A stretch of 15,164 bases of DNA from Nitrospira sp. (GTDB lineage Bacteria; UBA9089; CG2-30-40-21; SBAY01): assembly GCA_005239945.1 (NCBI GenBank), contig SBAY01000012.1, positions 1 to 15,164 of the forward strand. Direction: 5' to 3'. The notes under the pieces are model-generated. The model was given only the letters and a program-made list of their open reading frames with translations, had not been told where the DNA came from and searched no databases. The translations under genes were made by a program, and so were the position numbers. Below are positions 1 to 6,275 of this stretch, one piece after another (the stretch's first letter is position 1; every line of letters starts with the position of its first letter).

Positions 1-112
1 ACAGGCGAAGCCTACCCTTTTTAAATTAACATACCATCTTGTCCCCGAATCCTACCTTAAAAAGAAGAACCCTGAAAATTTACTCTTCAGAACTGAAAAT
101 GTCAAGTAAAAG

Positions 113-141
113 TTGACAAAAAACAAAAAATCTTGTATAAT
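113..141 (+). promoter_or_regulatory. Sigma-70-type promoter for the O-antigen ligase-like gene
   Basis: TTGACA at 113-118 and TATAAT at 136-141 are both perfect consensus hexamers separated by 17 nt. The predicted start of transcription is near 148, giving a leader of roughly 75 nt before the ATG at 225. The leader contains an 11-bp inverted repeat (163-173 with 187-197). Confidence 0.75.
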
Positions 142-162
142 TCTAACGGGTTAATACTACTC

Positions 163-197
163 TTATGAATTAAGATTCCTTGATTTTTAATTCATAA
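163..197 (+). promoter_or_regulatory. AT-rich hairpin in the 5' leader
   Basis: TTATGAATTAA at 163-173 is the exact reverse complement of TTAATTCATAA at 187-197, with a 13-nt loop. It lies between the promoter and the start codon, so it would be transcribed as a leader stem-loop. It is almost purely A/T, so it is only weakly stable; it may be a structural remnant rather than a regulator. Confidence 0.35.
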
Positions 198-224
198 TAC
201 ATAATTCGTAGATAGGTAGCAATA

Positions 225-2519
225 ATGAAGAAAAAATCCAAAAAAACCGTTGATTTTGATTACTATAATTTAATCGTAGAAATCAGTTTAATGTTACTTA
301 TTGTTTCGGTCCCTTGGTTTATTGACCTGAAATTAAGTGGGGTCATGCTGGGGAAATTAGCCTTTATGCAGTTTTTTTCTGGTATTATTCTTTTAACCTG
401 GTTAGTAAAATTCCTCATATCTAAACAGATTAAATTCTTTCATAGTCCGTTTGACCTACCACTTCTTGCATTTCTTGTCGTGAGTATTGCGGCTACTATT
501 TTCTCAAAAAATCCTTATTTAAGTTTAGTCGGTGCCTATTATCGCTATGAAGGGTTAATTACCTTTATCAATTATCTTTTCTTATTTTATGTGGTCGTAA
601 ATTTTCTGAATGAAGATTCGTGCCGAAGAATATTAAATGTAAGTGTGTTCACAGGTGGTTTGATTGGTTTTTATGGATTAATGCAGCATGGACACCATGA
701 TTTAGTTGGTTGGGGACAGTATGATCCTAATCGAGTATTTTCTACCTTTGGCAATCCGGTTTATTTAGGTGCTTACACCGCAACCTTACTTCCCCTGGCC
801 GTAGCACTTTGTTTAAAGGAAATAAAGAGACCTGTTAGACCCGTTAATATTGTGGTGTCCGGATTTACTAAACTCAATCCCTGGCTAGATGGAATATCAT
901 TAGCACTTATTACCTGTGGTTTATGTTTAAGTATGGGACGAGGTGCAATTATCGGATTTGCATTTTCAATGCTTGCCTTTTTGTGTTTATCCCTTCGCAA
1001 AAGGGAAATCTTTGTTCCCCAAAAGGTAGTTGTTGCCATAACTATCATTATCTTAATCGTGGGATACTTCAATCTTAAGCCTGAAACCTCTTCCCTCGGA
1101 AGGGTTTTACAAATGGTAAATAAGGTGGTTAATGTTGAGCAGGAGAAGGAAAAGATGGAGATTGCCCCAGGGGAGAAAGAATTTATTACAGCTATGCGCA
1201 CGGGTGGAGGTGCCAGACCTGTTATGTGGCGGGATTCTTTAAGAATTATCAAGGATTATCCAGTGTTAGGTATTGGTCCGGAGACATTTGGGCTTGTTTT
1301 CCCTAAATACCGTTCATTAGAACTTATCCTGACCGAAGGAGGACAATATGGCCGACCTGACCGTGTCCATAATGATATTATCGATTTAACCTTAGCTAAA
1401 GGACTTTTAGGATTAGGGGCGTATTTGTGGTTTTTATTTATCTTCTTCTGGCTTAGTTTTAAAGGCTCTTTTTCGACAAATAATGGGTCCCGAATTGTAA
1501 ATATAGGTCTTTTTGCGGCTGGGGTAGGCTATTTTGTCCAAAATCAATCCTGCTTCTGGATAATTCCCTCTACATCGGTTTTCTTTATCTTAGCAGGTGT
1601 AGTCGCCAGACTTAATACCCCGGCTACATATCTATTATTACCTGAAATTCACAAAGGAATTAAACTCGTTATCTGTCTGGCTATAATTATTTTAGTTATT
1701 GCCATAGGCAAACTTACCACTAATTTTTACTTAGCTGACCTTGAATTCAAACAAGGCAGAGACCTTTACTTTGGCGGGGCAATAGTGGAGTCTATATCCA
1801 GATTCGAGAAGGCATTAACCCTGAATCCTCGTGAGCGACAATATTTCGAATATATCTTACATGCTTATTTAGACACCGCTCAAACCATTAAAGGAAATAT
1901 TGACAAGGCAATCGAAGCAGGACAGAAGGCAACTAAATTTTATCCGCAGGATACGATTTTTCACAACCTGCTTGGGGTAGCTTATAGCCATAACGGACAG
2001 CTCGATAAGACTATCTTAGAGTATCAAAAGGTATTGGAGATTGACCCGCTTTTTAGTGATGTGCGTGGTAAATTAGGTGCCATCTATATGAGTCAAAACA
2101 AGTCTGCCCAGGCAATAGAAATTTTCAAACAGGGATTAGAGGTAAATGCCGAATGTAGGGTGAGTTTAGATAACTTATCTAAAATATATGCCATGCAGAA
2201 TAAAACAGAGGAGGCTAAAGTATTACTTAAAAAACTTATCACGGCTAACCCGGATAATTTTGAGGCGCACAATAATTTAGCCCGAATTTATTATGATGAA
2301 AAAAATATCCCGGCGGTAATTGATGAATGCAAGGAAATGATTCGCATCGACCCTAAAAATATAGATGCCCATAAAAATCTTGGCTCTATCTATTTTCAAC
2401 AGGGAAAATTTCATCAGGCAGAGGATGAATTTAAAAAGGTATTGGAAATAGACCCGAATAATGGTTATGCCAAAAATCTGCTGCTGACAATTTTAAGTAA
2501 GTTAAATGGTAATCGGTAA
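225..2519 (+). CDS. O-antigen ligase/polymerase-like membrane protein with C-terminal TPR repeats
   Basis: A 764-residue inner-membrane protein of the Wzy_C/O-antigen ligase superfamily, which joins or polymerises lipid-linked sugar chains on the periplasmic side of the membrane. About ten to twelve hydrophobic segments fill residues 15-500. The family's large periplasmic loop lies at about 285-390, with RPVMWRDSL (331-339), GIGPETF (349-355) and the HND motif (382-384) that holds the conserved histidine; SMGRG (236-240) supplies the usual arginine. A last membrane helix (479-497) is followed by TPR-like helices. Five clear TPR units run from about 576 to 745, most ending in a [LI]xIDP-type motif, and probably bind a partner. 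The ATG has only a weak AGGT-like ribosome site. A perfect promoter lies upstream, and the stop is inside a long inverted repeat. The exact substrate (O-antigen, other glycan or protein glycosylation) cannot be told from sequence. Confidence 0.85.
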   Translation: MKKKSKKTVDFDYYNLIVEISLMLLIVSVPWFIDLKLSGVMLGKLAFMQFFSGIILLTWLVKFLISKQIKFFHSPFDLPLLAFLVVSIAATIFSKNPYLSLVGAYYRYEGLITFINYLFLFYVVVNFLNEDSCRRILNVSVFTGGLIGFYGLMQHGHHDLVGWGQYDPNRVFSTFGNPVYLGAYTATLLPLAVALCLKEIKRPVRPVNIVVSGFTKLNPWLDGISLALITCGLCLSMGRGAIIGFAFSMLAFLCLSLRKREIFVPQKVVVAITIIILIVGYFNLKPETSSLGRVLQMVNKVVNVEQEKEKMEIAPGEKEFITAMRTGGGARPVMWRDSLRIIKDYPVLGIGPETFGLVFPKYRSLELILTEGGQYGRPDRVHNDIIDLTLAKGLLGLGAYLWFLFIFFWLSFKGSFSTNNGSRIVNIGLFAAGVGYFVQNQSCFWIIPSTSVFFILAGVVARLNTPATYLLLPEIHKGIKLVICLAIIILVIAIGKLTTNFYLADLEFKQGRDLYFGGAIVESISRFEKALTLNPRERQYFEYILHAYLDTAQTIKGNIDKAIEAGQKATKFYPQDTIFHNLLGVAYSHNGQLDKTILEYQKVLEIDPLFSDVRGKLGAIYMSQNKSAQAIEIFKQGLEVNAECRVSLDNLSKIYAMQNKTEEAKVLLKKLITANPDNFEAHNNLARIYYDEKNIPAVIDECKEMIRIDPKNIDAHKNLGSIYFQQGKFHQAEDEFKKVLEIDPNNGYAKNLLLTILSKLNGNR

Positions 2520-2564
2520 GGAAAACGCAATAAGCGATTGCTACCAATCGCCGATTACCATTTA
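2503..2564. terminator. Cruciform-like inverted repeat at the 3' end of the ligase-like gene
   Basis: TAAATGGTAATCGG (2503-2516) is the exact reverse complement of CCGATTACCATTTA (2551-2564). The left arm covers the last sense codons and abuts the TAA stop. Inside the loop a second perfect stem, CGATTG/CAATCG (2535-2540 with 2545-2550), adds a nested hairpin. No run of T follows the outer stem at once, so this is not a classical intrinsic terminator. It could terminate or stabilise the transcript, or be a dispersed palindromic repeat that has fused with the gene end. Confidence 0.5.
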
Positions 2565-2597
2565 CCTTCCCCAATTACAGTTAATCAAAAAAATCTC

Positions 2598-2626
2598 TTG
2601 ACTTCTAACCGCTTTTATGTAATAAT
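2598..2626 (+). promoter_or_regulatory. Promoter for the PHP-domain gene, very close to the start codon
   Basis: TTGACT (2598-2603), a 17-nt spacer and AATAAT (2621-2626) preceded by an extended -10 TG at 2618-2619. The start ATG is at 2636, only 9 nt after the -10 element. Transcription would begin at or within a few bases of the ATG. Confidence 0.55.
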
Positions 2627-2635
2627 AACAATATA

Positions 2636-3286
2636 ATGATTGATTTACATACACACTCCCTTCTGTCTGATGGGGACTTACTCCCTTCGGAATTAGCCCG
2701 GCGGGCAGAAGAAAAAGGGATAGATGTTTTAGCCATTACCGACCATGTGGATACTTCTAACCTGGATTTTGTTATTCCAAGACTCATTTATGTCTGTGAT
2801 GAATTAAATAAAGTAATGAAGATAAAACTCATCCCCGGCTGTGAGTTGACACATATCCCACCAGAATTAATTAGTAAGTTGACCACAATGGCAAGAGAGA
2901 TAGGGGCAAGATTAATCATTGTTCATGGGGAAACCTTTGCTGAGCCGGTAGCTAAAGGAACTAACATAGCAGCTCTACAAAGTGATATAGATATTCTGGC
3001 ACACCCGGGATTATTGACCAGACAGGAGGCAGAACTGGCTAAATCACGAAATATCGCCTTAGAAATTACTGCTCGTGCTGGACATAGCCTGACTAATGGT
3101 CATGTAGTTAAGATGGCACAGTCAACAGATGCTAAATTAATCTTGAATTCCGATGCCCACCAGATAAAGGACATAATTGACCTTTCCTTTGCTCAAGGGA
3201 TAGCCAGAGGAGCAGGAATAGAGGATTTTAACCTGTTATTAGCCAATTCACAAGAAATTGTGGATAAGGTAGGGAGTAGGAAATAG
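2636..3286 (+). CDS. PHP-domain metal-dependent phosphoesterase (histidinol-phosphatase-like)
   Basis: A 216-residue cytoplasmic protein of the PHP (polymerase and histidinol phosphatase) superfamily, which hydrolyses phosphoesters with a cluster of bound metal ions. All the hallmark ligands are visible: HTH at residues 5-7, TDH at 35-37, E70, VHGE with H97, LAHPG with H123, and SDAH at 172-175. The domain fills the whole chain, as in short stand-alone PHP proteins, and nothing else is attached. No Shine-Dalgarno sequence is visible; with the promoter ending 9 nt upstream the message may be leaderless. The neighbours give no pathway: there are no other histidine biosynthesis genes here, so histidinol phosphatase is only one option, and a general phosphatase or nucleotide phosphoesterase is equally possible. 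The fold assignment is secure and the substrate is unknown. Confidence 0.88.
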   Translation: MIDLHTHSLLSDGDLLPSELARRAEEKGIDVLAITDHVDTSNLDFVIPRLIYVCDELNKVMKIKLIPGCELTHIPPELISKLTTMAREIGARLIIVHGETFAEPVAKGTNIAALQSDIDILAHPGLLTRQEAELAKSRNIALEITARAGHSLTNGHVVKMAQSTDAKLILNSDAHQIKDIIDLSFAQGIARGAGIEDFNLLLANSQEIVDKVGSRK

Positions 3287-3308
3287 CGAAAGTATTGGAT
3301 TACAGATG

Positions 3309-3432
3309 CCACAAACTCACTAAAACACAAAGAATTAGCATTGAGCAAAGAGCACGGAGCATGGAAATTCTTTTTTCTCCAAGCTCTATGCTCCAGGCTC
3401 AAAGCTCTTTTAGTGCCTTTGTGTCTTTGTGG
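3309..3432. repeat. Long imperfect palindrome, probable dispersed repeat or transcript end
   Basis: Four pairs of arms are nested in order: CCACAAA 3309-3315 with TTTGTGG 3426-3432; CACTAAAA 3318-3325 with TTTTAGTG 3408-3415; TTGAGC 3341-3346 with GCTCAA 3397-3402; GGAGCAT 3356-3362 with ATGCTCC 3388-3394. The centre is about 25 nt. The ACACAAAG/CTTTGTGT and GAGC/GCTC words recur several times within the arms, so more than one pairing is possible. The region has no convincing coding potential. It sits just after the PHP gene, where it could end that transcript, and just before the repeat-rich cluster. Confidence 0.6.
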
Positions 3433-3475
3433 CTAAAGGAATGTGTGCCCATGAATAGGGTCAAAAAAAGGTAAA

Positions 3476-3913
3476 ATGAGGTTAAAATTAATAACTATTG
3501 TTTTAGTAGTATTGCTTGGAGTTGTTAGAGTAGCTTATGCAGGATTGGAGGATTATGGGAATTGGTTTCCGGAAGGTAATGGGACATGGTCATTAGAGGC
3601 AGGTGAGCTTAGTGTTGAAGCAGGTAAACAACAATTTTATGTAATTAGAAAGACTGATACACAGGATAACTTTACTCTTAAACTACGAACGAAGACTATC
3701 TCTCCTTACAATAACGATATAATCATTTACTTCTGTGATTGGCATTATAAGTTAATCTTGGGTGGTTGGGAAAATACTCAATCAGGATTATATCGTAGGG
3801 ATAGATACTTTACTGGTGAATGGAAACCTTTAGAGAATTGTATAAATTATGAGTTTAGAATATCCCAAGATACATGGTATGATATTGAGATACAAAAGTA
3901 TGGACAATTATAG
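3476..3913 (+). pseudogene. Truncated copy 1 of the secreted lectin/LamG-like leader module
   Basis: A 145-codon reading frame. Residues 1-22 form a signal peptide with cleavage expected after AYA; the rest is a beta-rich domain resembling concanavalin A-like/LamG (DUF1080-type) sandwiches, with GNGTWSL, DNFTLKL, DIIIYF and TWYDIEI strands. It is nearly identical to the N-terminus of the giant protein at 7991: by hand it differs from the 6276 copy at about 23 of some 345 bases plus one 3-base indel. Homology to the 7991 copy stops at about 3903, in the middle of the domain, so roughly the last 45 residues of the fold are missing. Upstream homology starts only at AAGGTAAAATG (3468-3478): the AGGAGG present before the other two copies is replaced by a run of A, so no good ribosome site remains. 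Probably not functional. Its stop directly abuts the stop of the convergent regulator gene. Confidence 0.6.
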
Positions 3914-4255
3914 AGAATTTATCCATTTTAGAATATCTTTTAAAATTCCATAAGTTATTTTGACTTTTTCCTCATCTTCATTTTTAACTAAAGAAATAAT
4001 CTCTGAGATGAGTTGGTCTTTCTTAGTGAGTATTTTAGCAGGAGGTAAAAAAGAAAAGAAATCATTAATATTAACCCCAAGAGCCAAAGCAATCTTTTGT
4101 AGGGTATTTATAGATACATTGGTTTGAGCCCGTTCTATCTGCCCTATATAATGTGGAGTAGTATCTGATTTCTCAGCTAATACCTCTTGAGATAATCCTT
4201 GAGATTTTCTTATATCCCTAATTCTTGCACCTAAATTAATTAAAAGTTCATTCAT
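3908..4255 (-). CDS. XRE/Cro-CI family transcriptional regulator
   Basis: A 115-residue DNA-binding protein. The HTH_3 domain covers about residues 6-65, with LSQEVLAEKS (21-30) as the first helix, TTPHYIGQIE (32-41) as the recognition helix, and the typical NVSINTLQKIALALGV (46-61) that follows. The remaining 50 residues are charged and helical and may mediate dimerisation. The start ATG has a GGTGA ribosome site 5 nt upstream. It is the only minus-strand gene in the window. It lies tail to tail with the truncated lectin copy 1 and head to head with the Ycf48-like gene across a 129-nt gap, so it may control that gene and itself (inference). No toxin, phage or restriction partner is visible, so it seems to be a stand-alone regulator inserted among the surface-protein genes. 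Confidence 0.85.
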   Translation of the reverse strand: MNELLINLGARIRDIRKSQGLSQEVLAEKSDTTPHYIGQIERAQTNVSINTLQKIALALGVNINDFFSFLPPAKILTKKDQLISEIISLVKNEDEEKVKITYGILKDILKWINSL

Positions 4256-4308
4256 TCAAATCACCATAACTAATAATACCAATAAATGAAAGAAAATAAA
4301 AGTCAATA

Positions 4309-4337
4309 TAATAACTTTTTACTTGATATTAATAACT
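4309..4337. promoter_or_regulatory. Possible operator: TAATAACT direct repeat in the divergent intergenic region
   Basis: TAATAACT occurs at 4309-4316 and again at 4330-4337, exactly 21 nt apart (two helical turns). The second copy lies in the spacer of the promoter for the Ycf48-like gene. XRE regulators often bind repeated sites between their own gene and the divergent one. In such A/T-rich DNA a chance match is quite possible. Confidence 0.25.
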
Positions 4338-4351
4338 ATATTGTGTATAAT
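4323..4351 (+). promoter_or_regulatory. Sigma-70-type promoter for the Ycf48-like gene
   Basis: TTGATA (4323-4328), 17-nt spacer, perfect TATAAT (4346-4351). The leader would be about 27 nt and contains the strong ribosome site at 4368-4375. Confidence 0.7.
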
Positions 4352-4367
4352 TTAAAATAAGAATACC

Positions 4368-4375
4368 AGAGGAGG
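4368..4375 (+). promoter_or_regulatory. Ribosome binding site that fixes a TTG start
   Basis: AGAGGAGG ends 9 nt before TTG at 4385. The nearby GTG at 4380 is out of frame, and the TTG places a complete signal peptide at the N-terminus, so TTG is the preferred start. Confidence 0.7.
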
Positions 4376-4384
4376 ATTAGTGTT

Positions 4385-5728
4385 TTGAAAAGAGTAGTTT
4401 TGTGGATATTGATATTGATATTAGTTTCGTATTCTAAAAATATATTTGCTGGGGTATGGAAGGTGCAAGATAGTGGGACTACTGAGGATCTAACATCTGT
4501 ACATTTTGTGGATAAGAATAATGGGTGGGTAGTTGGGACTAGTGAGATAATATTACATACTAATAATGGTGGAGAGACATGGAAAATTCAAAGAAAAAAT
4601 GAAGGAAGGAAAGATCATATTTTTCATGATATCCATTTTGTAAATAAAAATGTTGGTTGGGTTACAGGAGGATATAAGTTAGGTGATGATGCCAGAAGTT
4701 TCATTAGATATACTCAAAATGGAGGAGATATATGGTCTGTTCAAAGATGTGTGGAAGACGAAATTTTTTATAGCATCCACTTTGTAAATACAAAGGAGGG
4801 TTGGGTCGTAGGTGGTAAGAAATTTGGTGAAGATTTTAAAGGGATAATTTTACATACAAATAATGGAGGAAATACATGGGGAACTCAAACAGTTACTGCC
4901 ACAGGTTATCTTTTTGATATTCAGTTTTTAAATGAAAATAATGGATATGCAGTAGGCTCTATTGAAGAAAATAAGACATTAAAGGGGATAATTCTCTCAA
5001 CTCAAAATGGTGGAGTAGATTGGAATATTGAGAAAAAGATAGAATATGGCATGTTATTTGATATTCATTTTATTAATCAAGACAATGGTTGGATTATAGG
5101 AAATAGTTGGATAACTGGCGAGATAGTATTACATACTTCAAACGGTGGAATAACATGGGGTACTCAATCAACAAACATAACCACATGGATTAGAAGTGCA
5201 CACTTTTTAGACTCAAATAATGGTTGGATAGTGGGAGGAGGAGGGGTAGTTGTAGGGGGGGGAGTAATATTCCATAGTTCCAATGGAGGCAAAAGTTGGA
5301 ATGTTGAAAGGACTATTGATAATGGTAAAGAAATTAAAGCATTATACGATGTATTTTTTGTAGATGAAGATAATGGTTGGATAGTAGGAGAAGATGGATT
5401 AATACTAAAATATGTTAAAATTCCTATTAAACTTTGGGAGGTAACTGTATATCCTAATCCTTTTAAACCGAGTTTAAATCATAAGGTAATTACTTTTGGA
5501 CATCCTACGGATGTAACTAAAAGATTAACTGAATATGCTACGATTAAAATATACACTATTGCTGGAGAATTAGTTAAAACCATTGAAGTAACTCCTAATA
5601 ATGGCGGTATAGCAACCTGGGATACAAGAAATGATGCCAGTAAATTAGTTGCAAGTGGAATTTATATCTATTGCATTATTAACCCAGGAGGAGAGAAATG
5701 TACAGGTAAGATTGGAATTGTTAGGTAA
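4385..5728 (+). CDS. Secreted Ycf48/BNR-type seven-bladed propeller protein with shared C-terminal domain
   Basis: A 447-residue exported protein starting at TTG. Residues 1-22 are a signal peptide. Residues 24-345 hold seven repeats of about 45 residues in the pattern HFVDxNNGWVVG ... ILHTNNGGxTW, the signature of Ycf48-like (PSII_BNR) beta-propellers; six of the seven contain a clear NGGxxW turn and the seventh ends the propeller. Photosystem assembly is irrelevant here; in non-phototrophs such propellers are generic binding or scaffold domains. Residues 352-447 form a separate domain (YPNPF, IYTIAGELV, W411, VASGIYIY, final GKIGIVR) shared with the NHL and giant proteins and resembling FlgD-like/T9SS type A sorting domains. 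A run of eight G at 5255-5262 encodes three glycines in blade 6 and could slip. It has its own promoter and strong ribosome site. Ligand unknown. Confidence 0.82.
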   Translation: MKRVVLWILILILVSYSKNIFAGVWKVQDSGTTEDLTSVHFVDKNNGWVVGTSEIILHTNNGGETWKIQRKNEGRKDHIFHDIHFVNKNVGWVTGGYKLGDDARSFIRYTQNGGDIWSVQRCVEDEIFYSIHFVNTKEGWVVGGKKFGEDFKGIILHTNNGGNTWGTQTVTATGYLFDIQFLNENNGYAVGSIEENKTLKGIILSTQNGGVDWNIEKKIEYGMLFDIHFINQDNGWIIGNSWITGEIVLHTSNGGITWGTQSTNITTWIRSAHFLDSNNGWIVGGGGVVVGGGVIFHSSNGGKSWNVERTIDNGKEIKALYDVFFVDEDNGWIVGEDGLILKYVKIPIKLWEVTVYPNPFKPSLNHKVITFGHPTDVTKRLTEYATIKIYTIAGELVKTIEVTPNNGGIATWDTRNDASKLVASGIYIYCIINPGGEKCTGKIGIVR

Positions 5729-5806
5729 GTATGTTCAGTATGGTCAGTGAGTAGTATGGTCAGTGGTCAGTATGGTCAGTGATCCGTATACTCAGTATTA
5801 GTATGG
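5729..5806 (+). repeat. Left tandem-repeat arm of the four-helix-bundle cassette
   Basis: Directly after the TAA stop come GTATGTTCA, then three 16-nt units starting GTATGGTCAGTG (5738-5753, 5754-5769, 5770-5785), a degenerate unit GTATACTCAGTATTA (5786-5800) and a last GTATGG. The array reads as the inverse of the array after the following gene: GTATGTTCAGT (5729-5739) matches ACTGAACATAC (6214-6224 and 6237-6247), and CAGTGATC (5777-5784) matches GATCACTG (6203-6210). Confidence 0.8.
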
Positions 5807-5833
5807 CGGAGATAAGAAGGAAGTGAAGAAGAA

Positions 5834-6196
5834 GTGAAGAATAAGATAGAGAAGGTTGAAGATTTAGTAGTTTATCAAAAGGCAATGGATTTGTTTGACC
5901 AGTTTATGGCTGAAGACTTAGATGTCTTAAGTAAACATTATGCAGGTAGAGAATTGGCAAAACAACAGATTAGGAGTTTAGACTCGATATGTTCAAATAT
6001 GGAGGAGGGTTTTGGGAGGAAAGCAGGAAAGGAATTTAAGCAGTTTTTGAGAATATCCAGAGGTTCTGCAAGAGAAAGTAGAGGTAGATACATTAGGTGT
6101 AAGAAATTTTTATCTCAGGAAGTAATTAGTAAAAGAGTTAAGCTATTAGATGAAATTTTAGCTATGTTATTTTCACTAATAAGTAAAATCAACTAA
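5834..6196 (+). CDS. Four-helix-bundle protein (23S rRNA intervening-sequence protein, S23/IVP family)
   Basis: A 120-residue, wholly helical, soluble protein. The family signature is clear: LVVYQKAMDLFDQF near residues 11-24, then QIRSLDSICSNMEEGFGRKAGKEF (45-68; equivalent to the family's R-x-SxSIxxNIAEGxxRxSxKEF), then FLRISRGSARESRGRY (71-86). Members were first seen inside intervening sequences of 23S rRNA in Leptospira and Coxiella, and the accessory protein bAvd of diversity-generating retroelements has the same fold; most copies are stand-alone and of unknown function. The chosen GTG start follows a purine-rich stretch with AAGGAAG at 5817-5823. There is no rRNA and no reverse transcriptase nearby. 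What is unusual is the pair of inverted repeat arrays that bracket the gene tightly. The basic surface (many K and R) would suit nucleic-acid binding. Confidence 0.85.
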   Translation: MKNKIEKVEDLVVYQKAMDLFDQFMAEDLDVLSKHYAGRELAKQQIRSLDSICSNMEEGFGRKAGKEFKQFLRISRGSARESRGRYIRCKKFLSQEVISKRVKLLDEILAMLFSLISKIN

Positions 6197-6199
6197 ATA

Positions 6200-6257
6200 A
6201 CTGATCACTGCCCACTGAACATACTGATCACTCTTCACTGAACATACTGATCACTTT
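6200..6257 (-). repeat. Right tandem-repeat arm of the four-helix-bundle cassette
   Basis: Starting 4 nt after the stop codon: ACTGATCACTGCCC (6200-6213), then a 23-nt unit ACTGAACATACTGATCACTC plus TTC (6214-6236), and a second copy of that unit (6237-6257). Each unit carries the 6-bp palindrome TGATCA, so the arm can also fold on itself. The sequence is the inverse of the left arm at 5729-5806. Confidence 0.8.
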
Positions 6258-6260
6258 AAT

Positions 6261-6267
6261 AAGGAGG
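6261..6267 (+). promoter_or_regulatory. Ribosome binding site of lectin copy 2
   Basis: AAGGAGG with 8 nt before ATG 6276. The same motif and spacing precede the third copy at 7991, so the duplicated block includes the ribosome site. Confidence 0.75.
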
Positions 6268-6275
6268 AAGGTAAG

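Larger units (their letters stand above)
5729..6257 (+). mobile_element. Candidate cassette: four-helix-bundle gene between mirrored short-repeat arrays
   Basis: A gene of the 23S rRNA intervening-sequence-protein type fills the centre. On each side, starting at the stop codon of the upstream gene and ending just before the next ribosome site, lie arrays of ACTGA/TCAGT words in opposite orientation. The comparable junction after the NHL gene (7936-7990) is a plain 55-nt spacer, so the extra 0.5 kb here looks like an insertion into a spacer. No transposase and no obvious target duplication are visible, so mobility is an inference from structure. Confidence 0.5.

Noticed and set aside
773..1252. 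Minus-strand 159-codon open frame inside the ligase-like gene
   Set aside because: It is antisense to a well-conserved membrane protein, shows no domain, and has no ribosome site or promoter.
2605..2787. Minus-strand 60-codon frame overlapping the PHP gene start
   Set aside because: It lies across the promoter and the HTH/TDH metal motifs of a clear plus-strand gene and has no features of its own.
3193..3402. Minus-strand 69-codon frame after the PHP gene
   Set aside because: It reads through the palindromic repeat and the antisense of the PHP gene end; this is better explained as noncoding repeat sequence.
5738..5785. CRISPR array, from the regular short repeats
   Set aside because: The 16-nt units are contiguous, without unique spacers, and no cas genes are present.
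5729..6257. Diversity-generating retroelement, because the four-helix-bundle protein resembles bAvd
   Set aside because: No reverse transcriptase and no template/variable repeat pair is visible, and the differences among the lectin copies are not confined to template adenines.
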